A stretch of DNA of 64,000 nt, from contig NC_053042.1 in assembly GCF_003473485.1 (NCBI RefSeq), forward strand, positions 15,024,501 through 15,088,500. Reading direction: 5' to 3'. The position numbers and the translations under genes are program-made. Within the stretch, counting starts at the first letter, position 1; each line of letters starts with the position of its first letter. Below, in pieces: positions 24,169 through 35,714 of this stretch. The DNA comes from Medicago truncatula. Taxonomy: Eukaryota; Streptophyta; Magnoliopsida; Fabales; Fabaceae. The notes under the pieces are model-generated. The model worked only from the letters and a program-made list of their open reading frames with translations. It had not been told where the DNA came from and did not search any database.

Positions 24169-26339
24169 ATGAATTCACCCTTGATTAGAACACTCTCAAA
24201 CACAACACAACAACTCCAACAACTACTCTCACAATGCACTACCTTAACCCACCTTCAACAAACCCACACTTTCATCCTAAAACACGCTCTCTTCCAAAAC
24301 GACATCAACCTCTCCCGTTTCATTCACAAAACCGCTTCCCTCAATTACCCATCCTACTCCTACTCAATCTTCACCTTCAATCACAACCGTCCATTTCCCA
24401 TCTTCGTCTACAACAACATCATCTACGCACTTTACTCATCAAACGCTAAACTCGCTGTTTCGATATTCCGCTCCGTTCGACGTCTCGGACTCTCGTTTGA
24501 TTCTTACTCTTTGCCTTATGTTTTGAAATCTGTTGTTTGTTTAAATGATTTTGGTTTGGGGAAACAAATTCATTGTGTTGGTGTTGTTACTGGTTTGGAT
24601 AAGAATGTTAGTGTTTGTAGTTCGTTGATTCAAATGTATTCTTGTTATGATGTTTGTTCTGCAAGGAAGCTGTTTGATGAGTTTGGAGGAAATGGTTGTG
24701 TTTTGAATGCTATGATTGTTGCTTATGTTAAAGTTGGTGATGTTTCTAATGCAAGGAAGCTGTTTGATTCTATGCTTGAAAGAGATAAGGATGTTTTTTC
24801 GTGGACCGCCATGATTTCGGGTTACACGCAGGTAATGTTTTAAGGGAATAGGAAATGGATTTCGTATAGTTGGGATATTTTGCATTCACGCAACCGGTTC
24901 ATTCGACTGGAATGGCCGACCACTCATGTGTTGACTTTGTGAATGCAGAGTCTCCTGACTACATGGAATTCATATTGCAACATATTTTGTGGACCCAGAT
25001 TTCTTATTGTCGGGAAAACTACACAGTCGTACCGTCAAGGAGTCTTGACCGTTAGATGATTATAAGATGACATGTATTTTGACTTTTAAGATACATTTGG
25101 AATTTGAAATGTCTGATTTTTATCTAACGGCGGGTGAGATCCTCAACCGTGTGAGTGCATGACTAGATAGAAACTAAATCTTGAACTGTCTTAAACTAAT
25201 GTGTGAAGAAGAGTTTAATGGATATACACTAGCAGTCTAAATTAGTTTTATACTAGCATCAAGTTATTTTCATGGCATTCACTTAATTTAAAATTTAAAA
25301 TACAGTTACAGAAGTGAGGTGGTGTGGTAAAAGAGTGAATTTTTATTGGATGTCAAACATTGAATTGAATCATATATTCAGTTTTGTACTGTTCTAATAT
25401 GTTTACCAAATGTCTATGCAGGCTCATAATCCGAATGAGGCAATTAAGCTCTTCCGTAGAATGCAGCTTGAGAATGTGAAGCCAGATGAAATTGCCATTT
25501 TGGCTGTGCTATCTGCGTGTGCTGATTTGGGTGCTCTACACTTGGGAGAGTGGATTCACAACTACATTGAAAAACACAAATTGAGCAAGATTGTTCCTCT
25601 TTACAACTCACTCATAGACATGTATGCCAAATCAGGAAACATAAGGAAAGCACTAGAATTGTTTGAGAATATGAAGCATAAAACAATTATAACATGGACA
25701 ACAATGATCGCCGGGCTTGCTTTACATGGTCTAGGAAAGGAAGCCCTTCGTGTATTTTCCTGCATGGAGAAAGAGGATCGAGTCAAGCCAAATGAAGTCA
25801 CTTTTATCGCTATCCTTTCTGCTTGTAGCCATGTTGGGTTGGTTGAACTAGGCCGCGATTATTTCACATCTATGAGGTCTAGATATGGAATTGAACCTAA
25901 AATTGAGCATTATGGCTGCATGATTGATTTGCTTGGGCGTGCTGGTCATCTTCAAGAAGCAAAAGAAATGGTTTTGCGGATGCCCTTTGAAGCAAATGCA
26001 GCTATATGGGGATCACTTCTTGCTGCCTCTACTAGGTGCGGTGATGCTGAGCTAGCCGAGGAAGCTTTGCGTCATCTCACAGTGTTGGAGCCTGGCCATT
26101 GCGGAAATTATTCACTCTTGTCCAATACCTATGCTTCACTTGGTAGATGGAATGAATCCCGGATGGTAAGGAAGGTTATGCAGGATGCAGGTGTGGAAAA
26201 GGTCCCGGGTGTCAGTTTTATTGAGGTGAACAACATAGTATATGAATTCATTGCTGGAGACAAATTAAGCATCTACTTTGTTGACATATATGATGTCTTG
26301 CACAGCTTAGACGGGCAAATAAAGATAGAGATCCACTAG
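24169..26339 (+). CDS. Pentatricopeptide repeat protein, PLS class with E/E+ domain
   Basis: Two exons, 24169-24831 and 25422-26339 (TAG), joined in frame by a 590-bp GT-AG intron: 526 residues. Repeats of the PLS type are visible (SYSLPYVLKSVVCLNDFGLG, VSVCSSLIQMYSCYDV, VFSWTAMISGYTQ, NEAIKLFRRMQLENVKPDE, VPLYNSLIDMYAKSGNIRKA, VTFIAILSACSHVGLVELGR, IEHYGCMIDLLGRAGHLQEA). They are followed by an E domain (AAIWGSLLAASTRCGDAELA, HCGNYSLLSNTYASLGRW) and an E+ tail (GVEKVPGVSFIEVNN). No DYW deaminase domain is present. Known: such proteins bind organellar transcripts and guide C-to-U editing, recruiting a DYW partner. Targeting cannot be decided from the N-terminus. Most PLS genes lack introns, so this one is slightly unusual. 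If unspliced, the frame stops at 24841. Confidence 0.9.
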
Positions 26340-26734
26340 ATATTTATGGGATTTAGTTTACGTTGAGATATTGAAAAGTTGCAACTATTTTGTTTTATCT
26401 TCACTATTTATTGTATTGATTAATCTTCCCTATTAATTGGGGATTAACTAGGAGACCCCTGCCTATATAAATGTACATTCTCCCCCTCATAATATAAAAT
26501 AGTAAACATGTTTTCAGTCTTGAGAGTTTCCTTGCTTGTTTTCGGGGAATTCGAAGTCACCTGACCAGCTCATGAAGTGCACATATTGAATTTGCTTTTA
26601 AGATTTGAGTTTTCGTGTTTAAGATAGGCGGATTCATCTGATATTTGATTTAAGGGTTCCGATTAGTGTGACTGTGTGGATTCCTTACTAGAGTTTTGTA
26701 ATACCATTTTGTCCCCTTACATATCCCAGCTCTT
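26340..26734. other. PPR gene 3' flank
   Basis: 3' UTR-like sequence with no coding signal. The first copy of the LINE target duplication (26723-26734) closes this stretch. Confidence 0.5.
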
Positions 26735-27672
26735 CATTTTTTTTTAGGCAAATATTTTTATAAATAAAAGTAAAATGATACAGAGACTGGGGGGACATTA
26801 GACTTGACCCAGGTACAACCAAAACGGGGATACAACGAGATAAAACAGACCATGCGATCAACCCTAGTCAACCCTAACAAAACAAACACTCACACACGGA
26901 CGCAATCTAGCAAACCCGCGTACGGGCGCGAAATCAGATTACAAAAAAAAGATGTGGAGTGAACATTCGTAAGAATCAAAAAAGGGTTTAAAGTAGGCGA
27001 ATGGATCGACCGTCAACACGGTAACAAATCCACGTACCAGACCCCCCTGAACAAAGCAGCAGGCATAGGAGCTCTTTCGAGCAAAACATTTCGAGATCAA
27101 TCACAGGAACTGAGACGGAAAATAAGACAGCACTGATGCGGAGGTAGGCCTGACGACTTGAGACCTGCAGATATCATCATACTTGAAACAACATCAGAGA
27201 ATCAAGCACAAGACCACCAACTCAACCAGTTTCAGACGTGTTTGAACCCAGATCAAGGGATGAGTTCAACACGTTAGTTACCAACAGCCCTTTCGGGTTT
27301 ATAGAACCAAACCCCTTCCGGGTTTTCGAAACAAATCACCACAAAACAGTCCACGTCTGATACCACCCACAATCTCCGATCAGAAACAACAAAAAACAAA
27401 AAAACAATAAAAAACAGAAAAGCCACCGCCGCTACACCACGAGCAAGAACCGACGCAACACCAACAGAGAGCAAACTAACCGCAAGCATACCCAAAACCA
27501 CAACTGAACGTGGACACTGACCGCCGATCTGGATGTAGCAAACCACCACCATATCTTGCACAGAGAAAACGAACAGAGAGGAAGGAACGCTCAAGGAGAG
27601 CTTGACGGCGGCACACCAAACAGACAGCGACGGCGGCGCAAAACACCTCAAAAAACGAGATCTCGTCGTGAC
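26735..27672 (-). mobile_element. Short LINE-derived retroposon with target-site duplication
   Basis: A 938-bp insertion flanked by a perfect 12-bp repeat, ATCCCAGCTCTT (26723-26734 and 27673-27684). On the plus strand it begins with a T run (26737-26745), which is the poly-A tail of a minus-strand element. Just inside is a minus-strand end of the form CTGTATCATTTTACTTTTAT...AAATATTTGCC, typical of legume L1 LINE 3' ends. The body is GC-richer than its surroundings, and no reverse-transcriptase motif is seen. It is either an internally deleted LINE (5' and 3' parts joined) or a LINE-mobilised sequence. The minus-strand open stretch (27813-27274) runs across the insertion edge and is not a gene. 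Confidence 0.75.
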
Positions 27673-27684
27673 ATCCCAGCTCTT

Positions 27685-28107
27685 TTTAGAAAGCTGAATT
27701 TGTTGATTTCTTGAATATACCTGAAAATATACATCTCTCCATATCCTGATACTGGCACTGGCATTTCCATAACTGTATGTATCAGGTATTAATTTGTGGC
27801 CTTTTATCATCACACAACTTTATTCTAATATTATTGTTTTTATCGTGTATTACAGTTTACAAGATTTTCTGTGACTTTTGCAAGTAGTTACGTGACCCTC
27901 AAGTAACCCCTAACACACATGCATATTGCAATTTTGAAAATAAACTTCTTTTAGCTCTTGACCCTCCCACTTCCGCATTTGACATGTCTTGTATTATAAA
28001 CTTCTTTTACCATTGAATGTAAGGCACTTACAGCAAAATCACACATAAATGAAAATCAAAAGCAATCCATCAATCCTCAAGATCATGAAGACATAGGGTA
28101 TCTCAAA
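27685..28107. other. Intergenic, no gene seen
   Basis: AT-rich DNA between the retroposon and the uL22m pseudogene copy. No feature is supported. Confidence 0.4.
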
Positions 28108-29176
28108 CCTGCTTTATTTTCTTTACTATTGCTTGAACTTTTTCTGCCTTAGTAACACCTTTTGAACTACCTACTAATGAAAGTGGAACTAAAGGCGACA
28201 TAACAGGTGCTCCTCAGATGTTTTATTGAGAAACTTGGTATGGTAGAACTTGAAATTCCCTGAAATATAATTATGCCACTAATAAAATACAAAACATGAA
28301 ATTAAGATATTTTCAGTAGCAAAATAAATCTTTGCAGATCGATATATAATAATTTTAACACAACCTCAGTGTGCCCCAAGACTGAGATTTGGTTAGCTGG
28401 AAGATAAATTTGAACAAGAAAACGGTATGATCATTTAGTCCAAGAAAACAGGTTGACACAGCCTACAATGGAAATCTAATCTAAGCAAATCCAAAATGGC
28501 AACTAATTAGAATTCATTTTCTGTTTTCACTTTCGATTACAAAACTTTCACCTTATTTTCGATTTGTTTCATGTCTTCAAAGATTTGTACATGAAACGGA
28601 GAGTAAATAGAACAGTGGTTAAACTAATTGGTTTATTGTGATCCATACCGCACAACTGGAAACGAACTCAAAAAGATCAAATCAGTTTTGGCATACATGA
28701 GAATATAATATATCATCCATTCTAACTAAACCTAAGCACCAAACTTCTAAACCAACCAGTGTTGTCAATCGCAGATCGCGGAAAACAACAGTTTATTCGA
28801 CAGCATTTTGTACTAAATTGCATACCATAGAAAATGGCAATTTGTTCAAATTCATCTATACTTTAGTGCCACAATTTGACAACATTTTGTAATTAAAAAT
28901 AAAACTAACATACTAACATTTGTCATTCAAAAACCGAAACACGATTTTACCTGATAAAAAGGCCTCGAGAGACTTGGCATGCCTGTTGACCATTGCTCCT
29001 GACTAGAAACCTAATAAAAATATTGATATGACAACAGTAAAACAAAATTAACCTTGTGAAAGAGAAGTATGAGAGCAATAAGTTACAAGGTTTGTAGCTG
29101 AATGATTGGAAGGCTCCACTGCCTTATGAATGCGACGAAGAAATGGTGGAATAAGATGCCTCTACCACGGCTCCAT
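28108..29176 (-). pseudogene. Truncated duplicate of the uL22m gene, exons 1-3
   Basis: Exon 1 copy at 29176-29053: the ATG is kept but a TAG replaces codon 5 (MEPW-stop, against MVQWQ in the intact gene). The rest of the exon still reads like the parent (FLRRIHKAVEPSNHSATNL). Exon 2 copy is at about 29004-28951, shortened by small deletions. Exon 3 copy is at about 28262-28108, recognisable from its intron junctions and AGTGGAACTAAAGGCGA-type words but frameshifted. Parts of intron 2 match the parent too. Exons 4-6 are absent. It lies directly downstream of the intact gene in the same orientation, as from unequal exchange. It cannot make a uL22 domain. Confidence 0.85.
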
Positions 29177-30137
29177 AATTGTGTTCTTTCTTCGTAAAAA
29201 CACTGCTAAGACTCTTGACCGATCTAATCTCGGAATAGTGATGATTGAATTTTTCAAAAAGAAAACTAGGCTGTTGTTTCTGTTCTAAAAGGAAGCATAA
29301 ATATCATATGGTAAGTTTAGTTACCTTTGGAATAGGAGGAGGAACAAAAAAGGAAAACCATCATTCCAATCAACAGTGTGTGAGAAGGAATTGTATCAAA
29401 CAGACCAGGAAGGCTTGTTGGTGGATCTATTTTACTATAAATATCAGATTCATTATCTTTTCTATATATGATTTCTCATTGTTGTATGCACGCCTACGAT
29501 GGATTGGTAACAAATTTCTTACTTACTTTGGACATGCATACAGGTGAGTCCAGTTTTACTTCGTTTATGAGAGAGTTAGACGCAAATATTACTCATTTTT
29601 ATTTAGGGGATCTCATTAGGCTGTCACTTGTCTCTTAAAAATGGACAATAAATAGAGTAACCTTGAGCAAGATATATTAAATTAACTGCAACCTGATACA
29701 TGTTCATTTGCAGCTTGATCTAATCATGTTATGTTCTCTACTTAGGTTTATTTTCAACTGGAGAATTTAATTTAAGCCGCGCTGCCAAGCGTCCATAGCA
29801 CTGCATGTACATTTTGGAGGTTGAAAATGATTAAAACTATAATCGTAAAATTGACAATCTTTTTTTATGAATTGGTTCGATGTTTGATTTGAGTAAAAAC
29901 CAGTCTATACTTTTGATTAGTAAAAGACTATTAATAACTAATTAACTAGTGAAAATGTATGATTTATGCAGTAATTGATTAGTGAAAGACAGCGTTTTAC
30001 TAATTGACCATATAAAACATTTTGGTAGCACTTGATTTATCCAGTAAAGACTATACGGTGAAGATCAAAACAACAATATATAGCAAGGAGATGAGATAAA
30101 AAGGTAAATTTCGTCTTCTTCAAAAACAAAAAAAAAC

Positions 30138-30160
30138 GGGGGGGGGGGGGGGGGGGGGGG
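30138..30160 (+). repeat. Poly-G run of 23
   Basis: An uninterrupted run of 23 G follows an A-rich run. It is able in principle to form G-quadruplex structure. Runs of this length are also where sequencing and assembly length errors occur, so the exact count should not be trusted. Confidence 0.8.
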
Positions 30161-30340
30161 AAGTTCGTGTGAATGTGATAAAGTTGAGGCAACGAGGTAA
30201 CGTAAAATTACTTCTGTCTCTATCAAGTTCAAGCTTAGTTTTTGGGTTATTGTTGATTCTACAACTATAGCCTTCAATAGGTTTGCTGATTTCAATCATA
30301 CACTACACTATGTATTCTGGTTCACTGAATCAAGTCGATG

Positions 30341-30409
30341 ACTATAAGACATGCCATTATTGTAGGAAGTAGGAATAAAACAAAGCTGATAAATGAGAAT
30401 AATACCGAT
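30341..30409. repeat. Inverted repeat arm 1 (partner 33101-33160)
   Basis: The sequence ending GATAAATGAGAATAATACCG is found inverted at 33101-33160 (ATCGGTATTATTCTCATTTA...), with about 85-90 percent match by eye and a 9-bp indel. The two arms lie 2.7 kb apart. Confidence 0.7.
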
Positions 30410-30610
30410 CATGGTTAAGTACAAAATTTTATTATTTGCAACAAGGAGCAACAAAATTCTAATACATAATCTAGGCATTTGGAACTAGTCTCGGTATGAA
30501 ACCTTGGTCTGCATATTTCTCAACAATTTCAACATGATGCACAACAATCTATTGCACAAAAATATGCCATAAACATAAATCAAACCATGAAACTTGCAAT
30601 TAAATAAGGC

Positions 30611-33600
30611 TCATGCAACTGCAGCACTTGAGTTTTGACGGCTAGATTTGTTTTTTCGGCCCCTACGGATAGATTTGTTTTTTTGGCCCCTAACAGGTGT
30701 GGTCTCGTTTTGATGGCTTAGATTTGCTTTTGTTTTGTCCCAAACACGAGTGGTCTTGTGATGGCTAGATTTGTTTTTTCGGTCCCAAACAGGAGTGGTC
30801 TCGTTTTGACTGCTAGATTTATTTTTTCGTCCCCAAACAGGAGTGGTCTCAATAAGCTGGTGTGGCACAAGTCTTCCCTCCTTCTTAGTTAGCTTCTTAA
30901 AGTTGTGAACCTTCAGCCTAGCAATTTGTGCCTCTTCTTCAGGGGTAATCTCTCTTAGTACAACAGTTAGCCTACATTCTGGTCTGTGCATGATTCCAGA
31001 TCTTCCTTTGCCATGGATGGAAACTCTCTTCTTAAAATCTCCCTTTCCCACAAATGCTTCAGCTGTAAGAAACATGAATGCTGCATCATCAGTAAAGAGA
31101 AAACAAGGAAACGGAACAACTTCATCACTAACAATTTAAAGCATAAAAAATATTACCAACAATTAGGCGATCAGCATTCAACCCATGATTGTGAGAAGCA
31201 TTTGCTCGGGCTGAATGAATAACCTGTAATTTGAATAAAACTTTAAATAATGCTTTCAATTTTGTTTTTCCTATAAAGAGTAATAGAAGATCTTCAATTG
31301 AAATCAAAAAGGCCTCAAATGAAATCTAAAACAATAAAATATATATGGCGGTATATATTGCAATTCCTTAAAACTAACACAGTCCCAACTCGAAGTCAAA
31401 AACAAAAAGGAAAAGGGCTAGGAGTGGAAAAAGGATGAGTAAAAACCAATGCCCCAGAAGACCTTAGAAAGCAATTCAAATACATAGCTTTTACTGTCTT
31501 GCAAATTAAGTGACAGAACAATAACTAGTGTTGGTACCTGATATACAGTTTTTGAAGCCCGCTTTACTAACACTTGCAACTGCAGCAAAGCATCTTTAAC
31601 AAGCATACCACGAACCAAAGCAGCAACCAAGTTGACCTTCTTTGGACTCTGAAATACAGTTTTGAAAAATGAACATAAATTAAACCCTTGAAACATAAAC
31701 CATAAATTTTGAGTTTCCAGAGTAATCAAGATCTACAAGGGAGGCATTTCAGAAGCTAGAAAAGCGAGAAGAGGGAACTGCAGAGAAGGGAATTGGGAAT
31801 GGGAGAGAAATAGAGGGAATAATGTGAGTGGATATGGCCATTGTGAAGAAGAGAAAGAGAGAGGGGTGAGTGCTAGGATTATATCTATTCTTATTTCTTT
31901 CTTCGTTGTATCTCATCTTCATCTCCATTCCTATATTCACAATGATGGTATCAGGTTGAATTAGAGACAGATTTGAAGAAGAATATAAGTTTGCAATTTC
32001 CATAAATTATGTATTTAACCTCTGTAACAGTCCCAGGTAACAAATCATACTATAGTTAATTATATTTAATATAATATATTTAATATACAATTTTATCATT
32101 CTTTACCTAATTGAATAATTAAATCTTGTTCTAATTTCAAATTTGAATCAAATTTAATCTAATCCTAATTTAATTTTTAATTAAATCTTATCTATTTCTT
32201 AAATCAATCATCACAAATCAAATCTAAACTAATGATATTAACAAATAATAGTAAATGGTAGAATTTTGACCAAAACTTCAAGCTAAATATTTGTCATGAT
32301 AAAAGTCAACAGAGGTTTTCATTTGACAAAAGCGGAAAAACGAGCAAGCTGATGTCCGTCTGCACGCTAGTGTAATTTTAAAGTTAAAGATTGCATAAAG
32401 TGGAAACTATTTCTCCATCTAAAACATTAAATGATGATATAATTTCTTTACATTTTACCTATTTATTATATGAAAACCAGGTTTTCATTAATCCACATTT
32501 TAGTGATAAATTAAAATCTTTCCATATAAAATACATTCCATTATCAATTTTTCAGGACTAAAATTTATATACTGATGTTTAAAATCTATCAAATATGCCC
32601 ATAGTGTAAAATTGAATGTAAAGCACTTGCCTCCAATCATGCATACAAGAAAACCAAAATAATCCATCTAGAGCATGAAGAGATAAGGCATTTCAAACCT
32701 GCTTTATTTTCTTTAAAATTGCTTGAACTTTATCTGCTTTCTTATTTTGTTCTTGACCTTGTGAACTACCGAATGATGAAACTGGAACTAAAGGCGATGA
32801 AATAGGTGCTTCCTCAGATGAATTTTTTAGCAACTGGGTAGAGCTTGAAATTCCCTGAAATAGAATAACACAAATAATAAAATACAAAACATGCAATTAA
32901 GAAGACATTTTCAGTAGCAAAATAAATTTTAACAGAGATATAATAACACTAACACAGGCTCAGTGTGACCTAAGATTGTGATTTGGTTAGTTGGAAGATA
33001 AACTTGAACAAACTTGTCTATGTAATTCTGAAATAAAAGTAAGATCGTGAAGTCCAAGAAAACAGGTTGACACAGTATAGAATGAAGCAAGAAGAAAAGT
33101 ATCGGTATTATTCTCATTTATCAGTTTTGTTTTGTTCCTACAATAATAGCATGTCTAGTCCAAAACAGCAACTCCTCCCTTAGAAGTGAATGAGCTAAGC
33201 ACTAAAAAGAAGCCAACAACCTTAATGTTCCCAAAAACAATTTAACAAACAATGAAACGCCTTGAAAAATCCAAGCATTCCTCTCCAAGACTCCAACCAG
33301 ATCCACCACAAAACAGCAAGGAAGCTCAGCTCCAAATAATCTTAACCTATTTTACTTGTTCAAACCTTTTAACCCTATGTCCGGAAGGCTCAAGAGACAA
33401 CCCAAATACAATCCACAAAGTGCTTACTAAAGAAACCAGTGAAATTCTTCAACCTATGAGCATGAAAGATCAACATATTCTAGGAGAGATTGTAAGTATT
33501 AGCTTCCTTAGGCCACACTGATAAAGAAAGAACACTCTTAATGGGCAAATGTTCACTAAATTGCATGGGGAAACCCTCAGCACAAATGCACAATCAATTT

Positions 33601-34865
33601 TAAATGCACAAGATTCATAATTTAATATTCACATCGACCGAAATAAATAAGGAAAACTCAATCATTGGGAACAAAAGCTGTTAGGTACTGGGTTTGGGCA
33701 TAAGTCCCAAAAAACGTGTTAAATAGGAGAGATGGTTATATTTTATGATGTGGCTAGTTTGTTAGAGAAGAATGGGAGTTATATAAAGGATAGGGATAGC
33801 AAGAGAGAGGGATTGATCATTATTCAGATAAAAGCCTTATGGTTTAGGCGGAGAGAGAAATATTTCTTCTTTGAGGAGCTTTTGCTCTGGGGTAACAAGG
33901 GTTATCTTCTGATATACATCTATTTTCAATTCAATAATACAGTTGTTTCTTTTCTGTGAATTCAAATTCCTATCAAAAGCACTTCCACTTTTTGTAATAG
34001 TGTCAGTAAGAATCTCACTTAATCTATAGGAGATAACTTTAGAGCCCATTTACTTTGAGAAAACATTTTCCATTTTCACTTTTTACAAAATATCACCTTT
34101 TTTCAAACATACAGGAAACACCGACAGAAAACAGAACACAATTTCTCAAAGTAAACAGGCCCTTAGTGAATAATTTGTTAAGAAACTTGTTAAGACTGGT
34201 TAAAATTAATTGGGTTACTAGTAGTAGATAAATCACAGCTGGAACAAACATGGTAACATCAAATCAATTTTGGTATACATGAGAATATAAGATGCCCTCC
34301 CTTCCAACTAAACCAATGCCCCAAACTTGTAAACTAATCAGTGTTGAAAATCATGGGTCGCAGAAAGTAGCAGTTTGTTCAAAATCCACTATGCTGGAAC
34401 ACTACATTGTTATTATATCCGCTATTTGAAAACATCTTCTACTAAATAGCGTATCGCTGAACAATGGCAATTTGTTCAAATTCATCTATGCTATAGCAAC
34501 TATTTGACAACACTGGAACTAATACATCAATGATGATGGTGCAATTGAAACACAAATTTACCTGATATTGAAAACGATGATCAAAAGGCCTTGAGATACT
34601 TGGCACACCTATTGACCATTGCCTCTGTAACTGACCTACAATACCAAAAAAAAGGTCTTTCCTCATAAACCCTTACAAACTTGAATAACTCGTGACTAGA
34701 AAACTATAAAAAAATATCAAAATGGGAACAGAAACAGTTTTAACCTTGTGAAAGAGAAGAGCGAGAGTGATAAAGTGCAAGGTTTGTAGCCGAATGATTG
34801 GCAGGCTCCAGTCCCTTATGAATGCGACGAAGAATAGGGAAAATATGCCTCTGCCACTGCACCAT
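30611..34865 (-). CDS. Mitochondrial large-subunit ribosomal protein uL22m (L22)
   Basis: Six exons on the minus strand: 34865-34745, 34635-34562, 32854-32699, 31648-31538, 31223-31157 and 31062-30611 (TGA). All are GT-AG and in phase, giving 326 residues. Residues 1-65 are basic and Ser/Arg-rich (MVQWQRHIFPILRRIHKGLE), a likely mitochondrial presequence. The uL22 fold covers about residues 105-247: KVQAILKKIKQSPKKVNLVA, RGMLVKDALLQLQ, RASKTVYQVIHSARANASHN, NADRLIVAEAFVGKG, then GRSGIMHRPECRLTVVLREI. Known: uL22 lines the nascent-peptide exit tunnel. After the usual plant ending (LVPHQLIETTPVW) this protein continues with about 4.5 degenerate 15-16-residue repeats of the form TTPVWxRKNKSS. 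The ATG at 34865 is chosen because it starts the presequence and is conserved in position in the duplicate copy. Confidence 0.93.
30622..30855 (-). repeat. Tandem coding repeats in uL22m C-terminus
   Basis: A ~48-bp unit is repeated about 4.5 times in frame: ETTPVWGRKNKSSSQN, ETTPVWDRKNKSSHHK, TTRVWDKTKANLSHQN, ETTPVRGQKNKSI, then RRGRKNKSSRQN. The units grow out of the conserved IETTPVW motif at the normal end of the protein. They keep an open frame and are strongly basic. Confidence 0.9.
34042..34162. mobile_element. Short Tourist-like MITE in uL22m intron 2
   Basis: A 121-bp element. The left end GAGCCCATTTACTTTGAGAAA pairs with the right end TTTCTCAAAGTAAACAGGCC. TTA flanks both ends (34039-34041 and 34163-34165). 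The ends and the 3-bp duplication fit PIF/Harbinger MITEs. It differs from the 430-bp copy at 9851 but shares the GGGCCTGTTTA-type terminus. Confidence 0.75.
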
Positions 34866-35714
34866 GATTGTTTTCTTTCTTCTGTAAAAAAAAAAAAAAG
34901 CCCTGCAAATTTTAAGAGCTTCTTCACCCACCCCATGATTGATAAAAACCATATCCCTCCAGATTTATCAACCAGGACCCAAAAAAATCTCATTTTTACG
35001 AATTTACTCCAAAAAAAAAAAAAAAGTGTTTAGGGTGCAATTTGGAGTGTGTGATGCAATGAAGTATTGTCACTTGAGTTGTACAGAACTCAATATTAGG
35101 ATTGAGAGAAATTGGCATTGATAAAAAGGAGGTGAATAAATGAGTGAGTTCAGTGGAACATTTCATCAAACACTTTGTGTGCTTGTGTGGAGAAACTTAA
35201 ATAACGTTAAATCAAATGAGAGAAAAAGAAAGAAGATGAATCTTACTTACTCTGCGTTGGTTTTGTGTTGTTAATGTGATCTCTAATTAGCGTTTGTACT
35301 CTTTTATCAAAAGCTTTACTTCCTTTCTCTCCCACAGCTATTCGGCGCTACTTTCTCAGTCAAGTGGAGAACCCACTCTCACCTTCGATCCCAACTTCAC
35401 TATTTCACCCAATATGTATAAAAAAAAATTCATTTTATAATTGTTTTTTTAAATTGTAAATTTTTTTTCTTACATCAAAATAAAACAACAAAAATATAAT
35501 TGTTTTTTTAAATTTGTTCTTTTTTAATTGTAACTTTTTTTTTTTTTTTACATTAAAACAACAAAAATAGCACAATGTAAAATTAGTTCTTGACTAAAAA
35601 ATTAACTTATTTAGTCATACAAAATTAAACAAGCGGTATCCACTTTTTAACATACACATGTTTAAAGATTCAAAACTGATTGACTAAATTGTCTTGATTT
35701 GATCTTAAAGAGTG
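34866..35714. promoter_or_regulatory. Upstream region of uL22m gene
   Basis: 5' flank of the minus-strand uL22m gene, with A- and T-runs. No defined TATA box or other element can be argued from the sequence. Beyond about 35300 it is plain AT-rich intergenic DNA. Confidence 0.3.

Larger units (their letters stand above)
29177..30610. other. Spacer between uL22m gene and its truncated copy
   Basis: No gene is supported. The spacer contains a 23-G homopolymer (30138-30160) and one arm of a ~65-bp inverted repeat (30341-30409) whose partner is in intron 2 of the uL22m gene (33101-33160). Confidence 0.5.

Noticed and set aside
24832-25421. Two separate PPR genes
   Set aside because: The two parts join in phase through a good GT-AG intron within the repeat array, and the second part has no start of its own.
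27274-27813. Minus-strand open stretch of 179 codons
   Set aside because: Runs across the edge of the LINE-derived insertion and its target duplication; composition is biased and no family is visible.
29245-29547. Plus-strand open stretch of 100 codons
   Set aside because: No domain, no homologous look, lies upstream of the broken uL22m copy in non-coding DNA.
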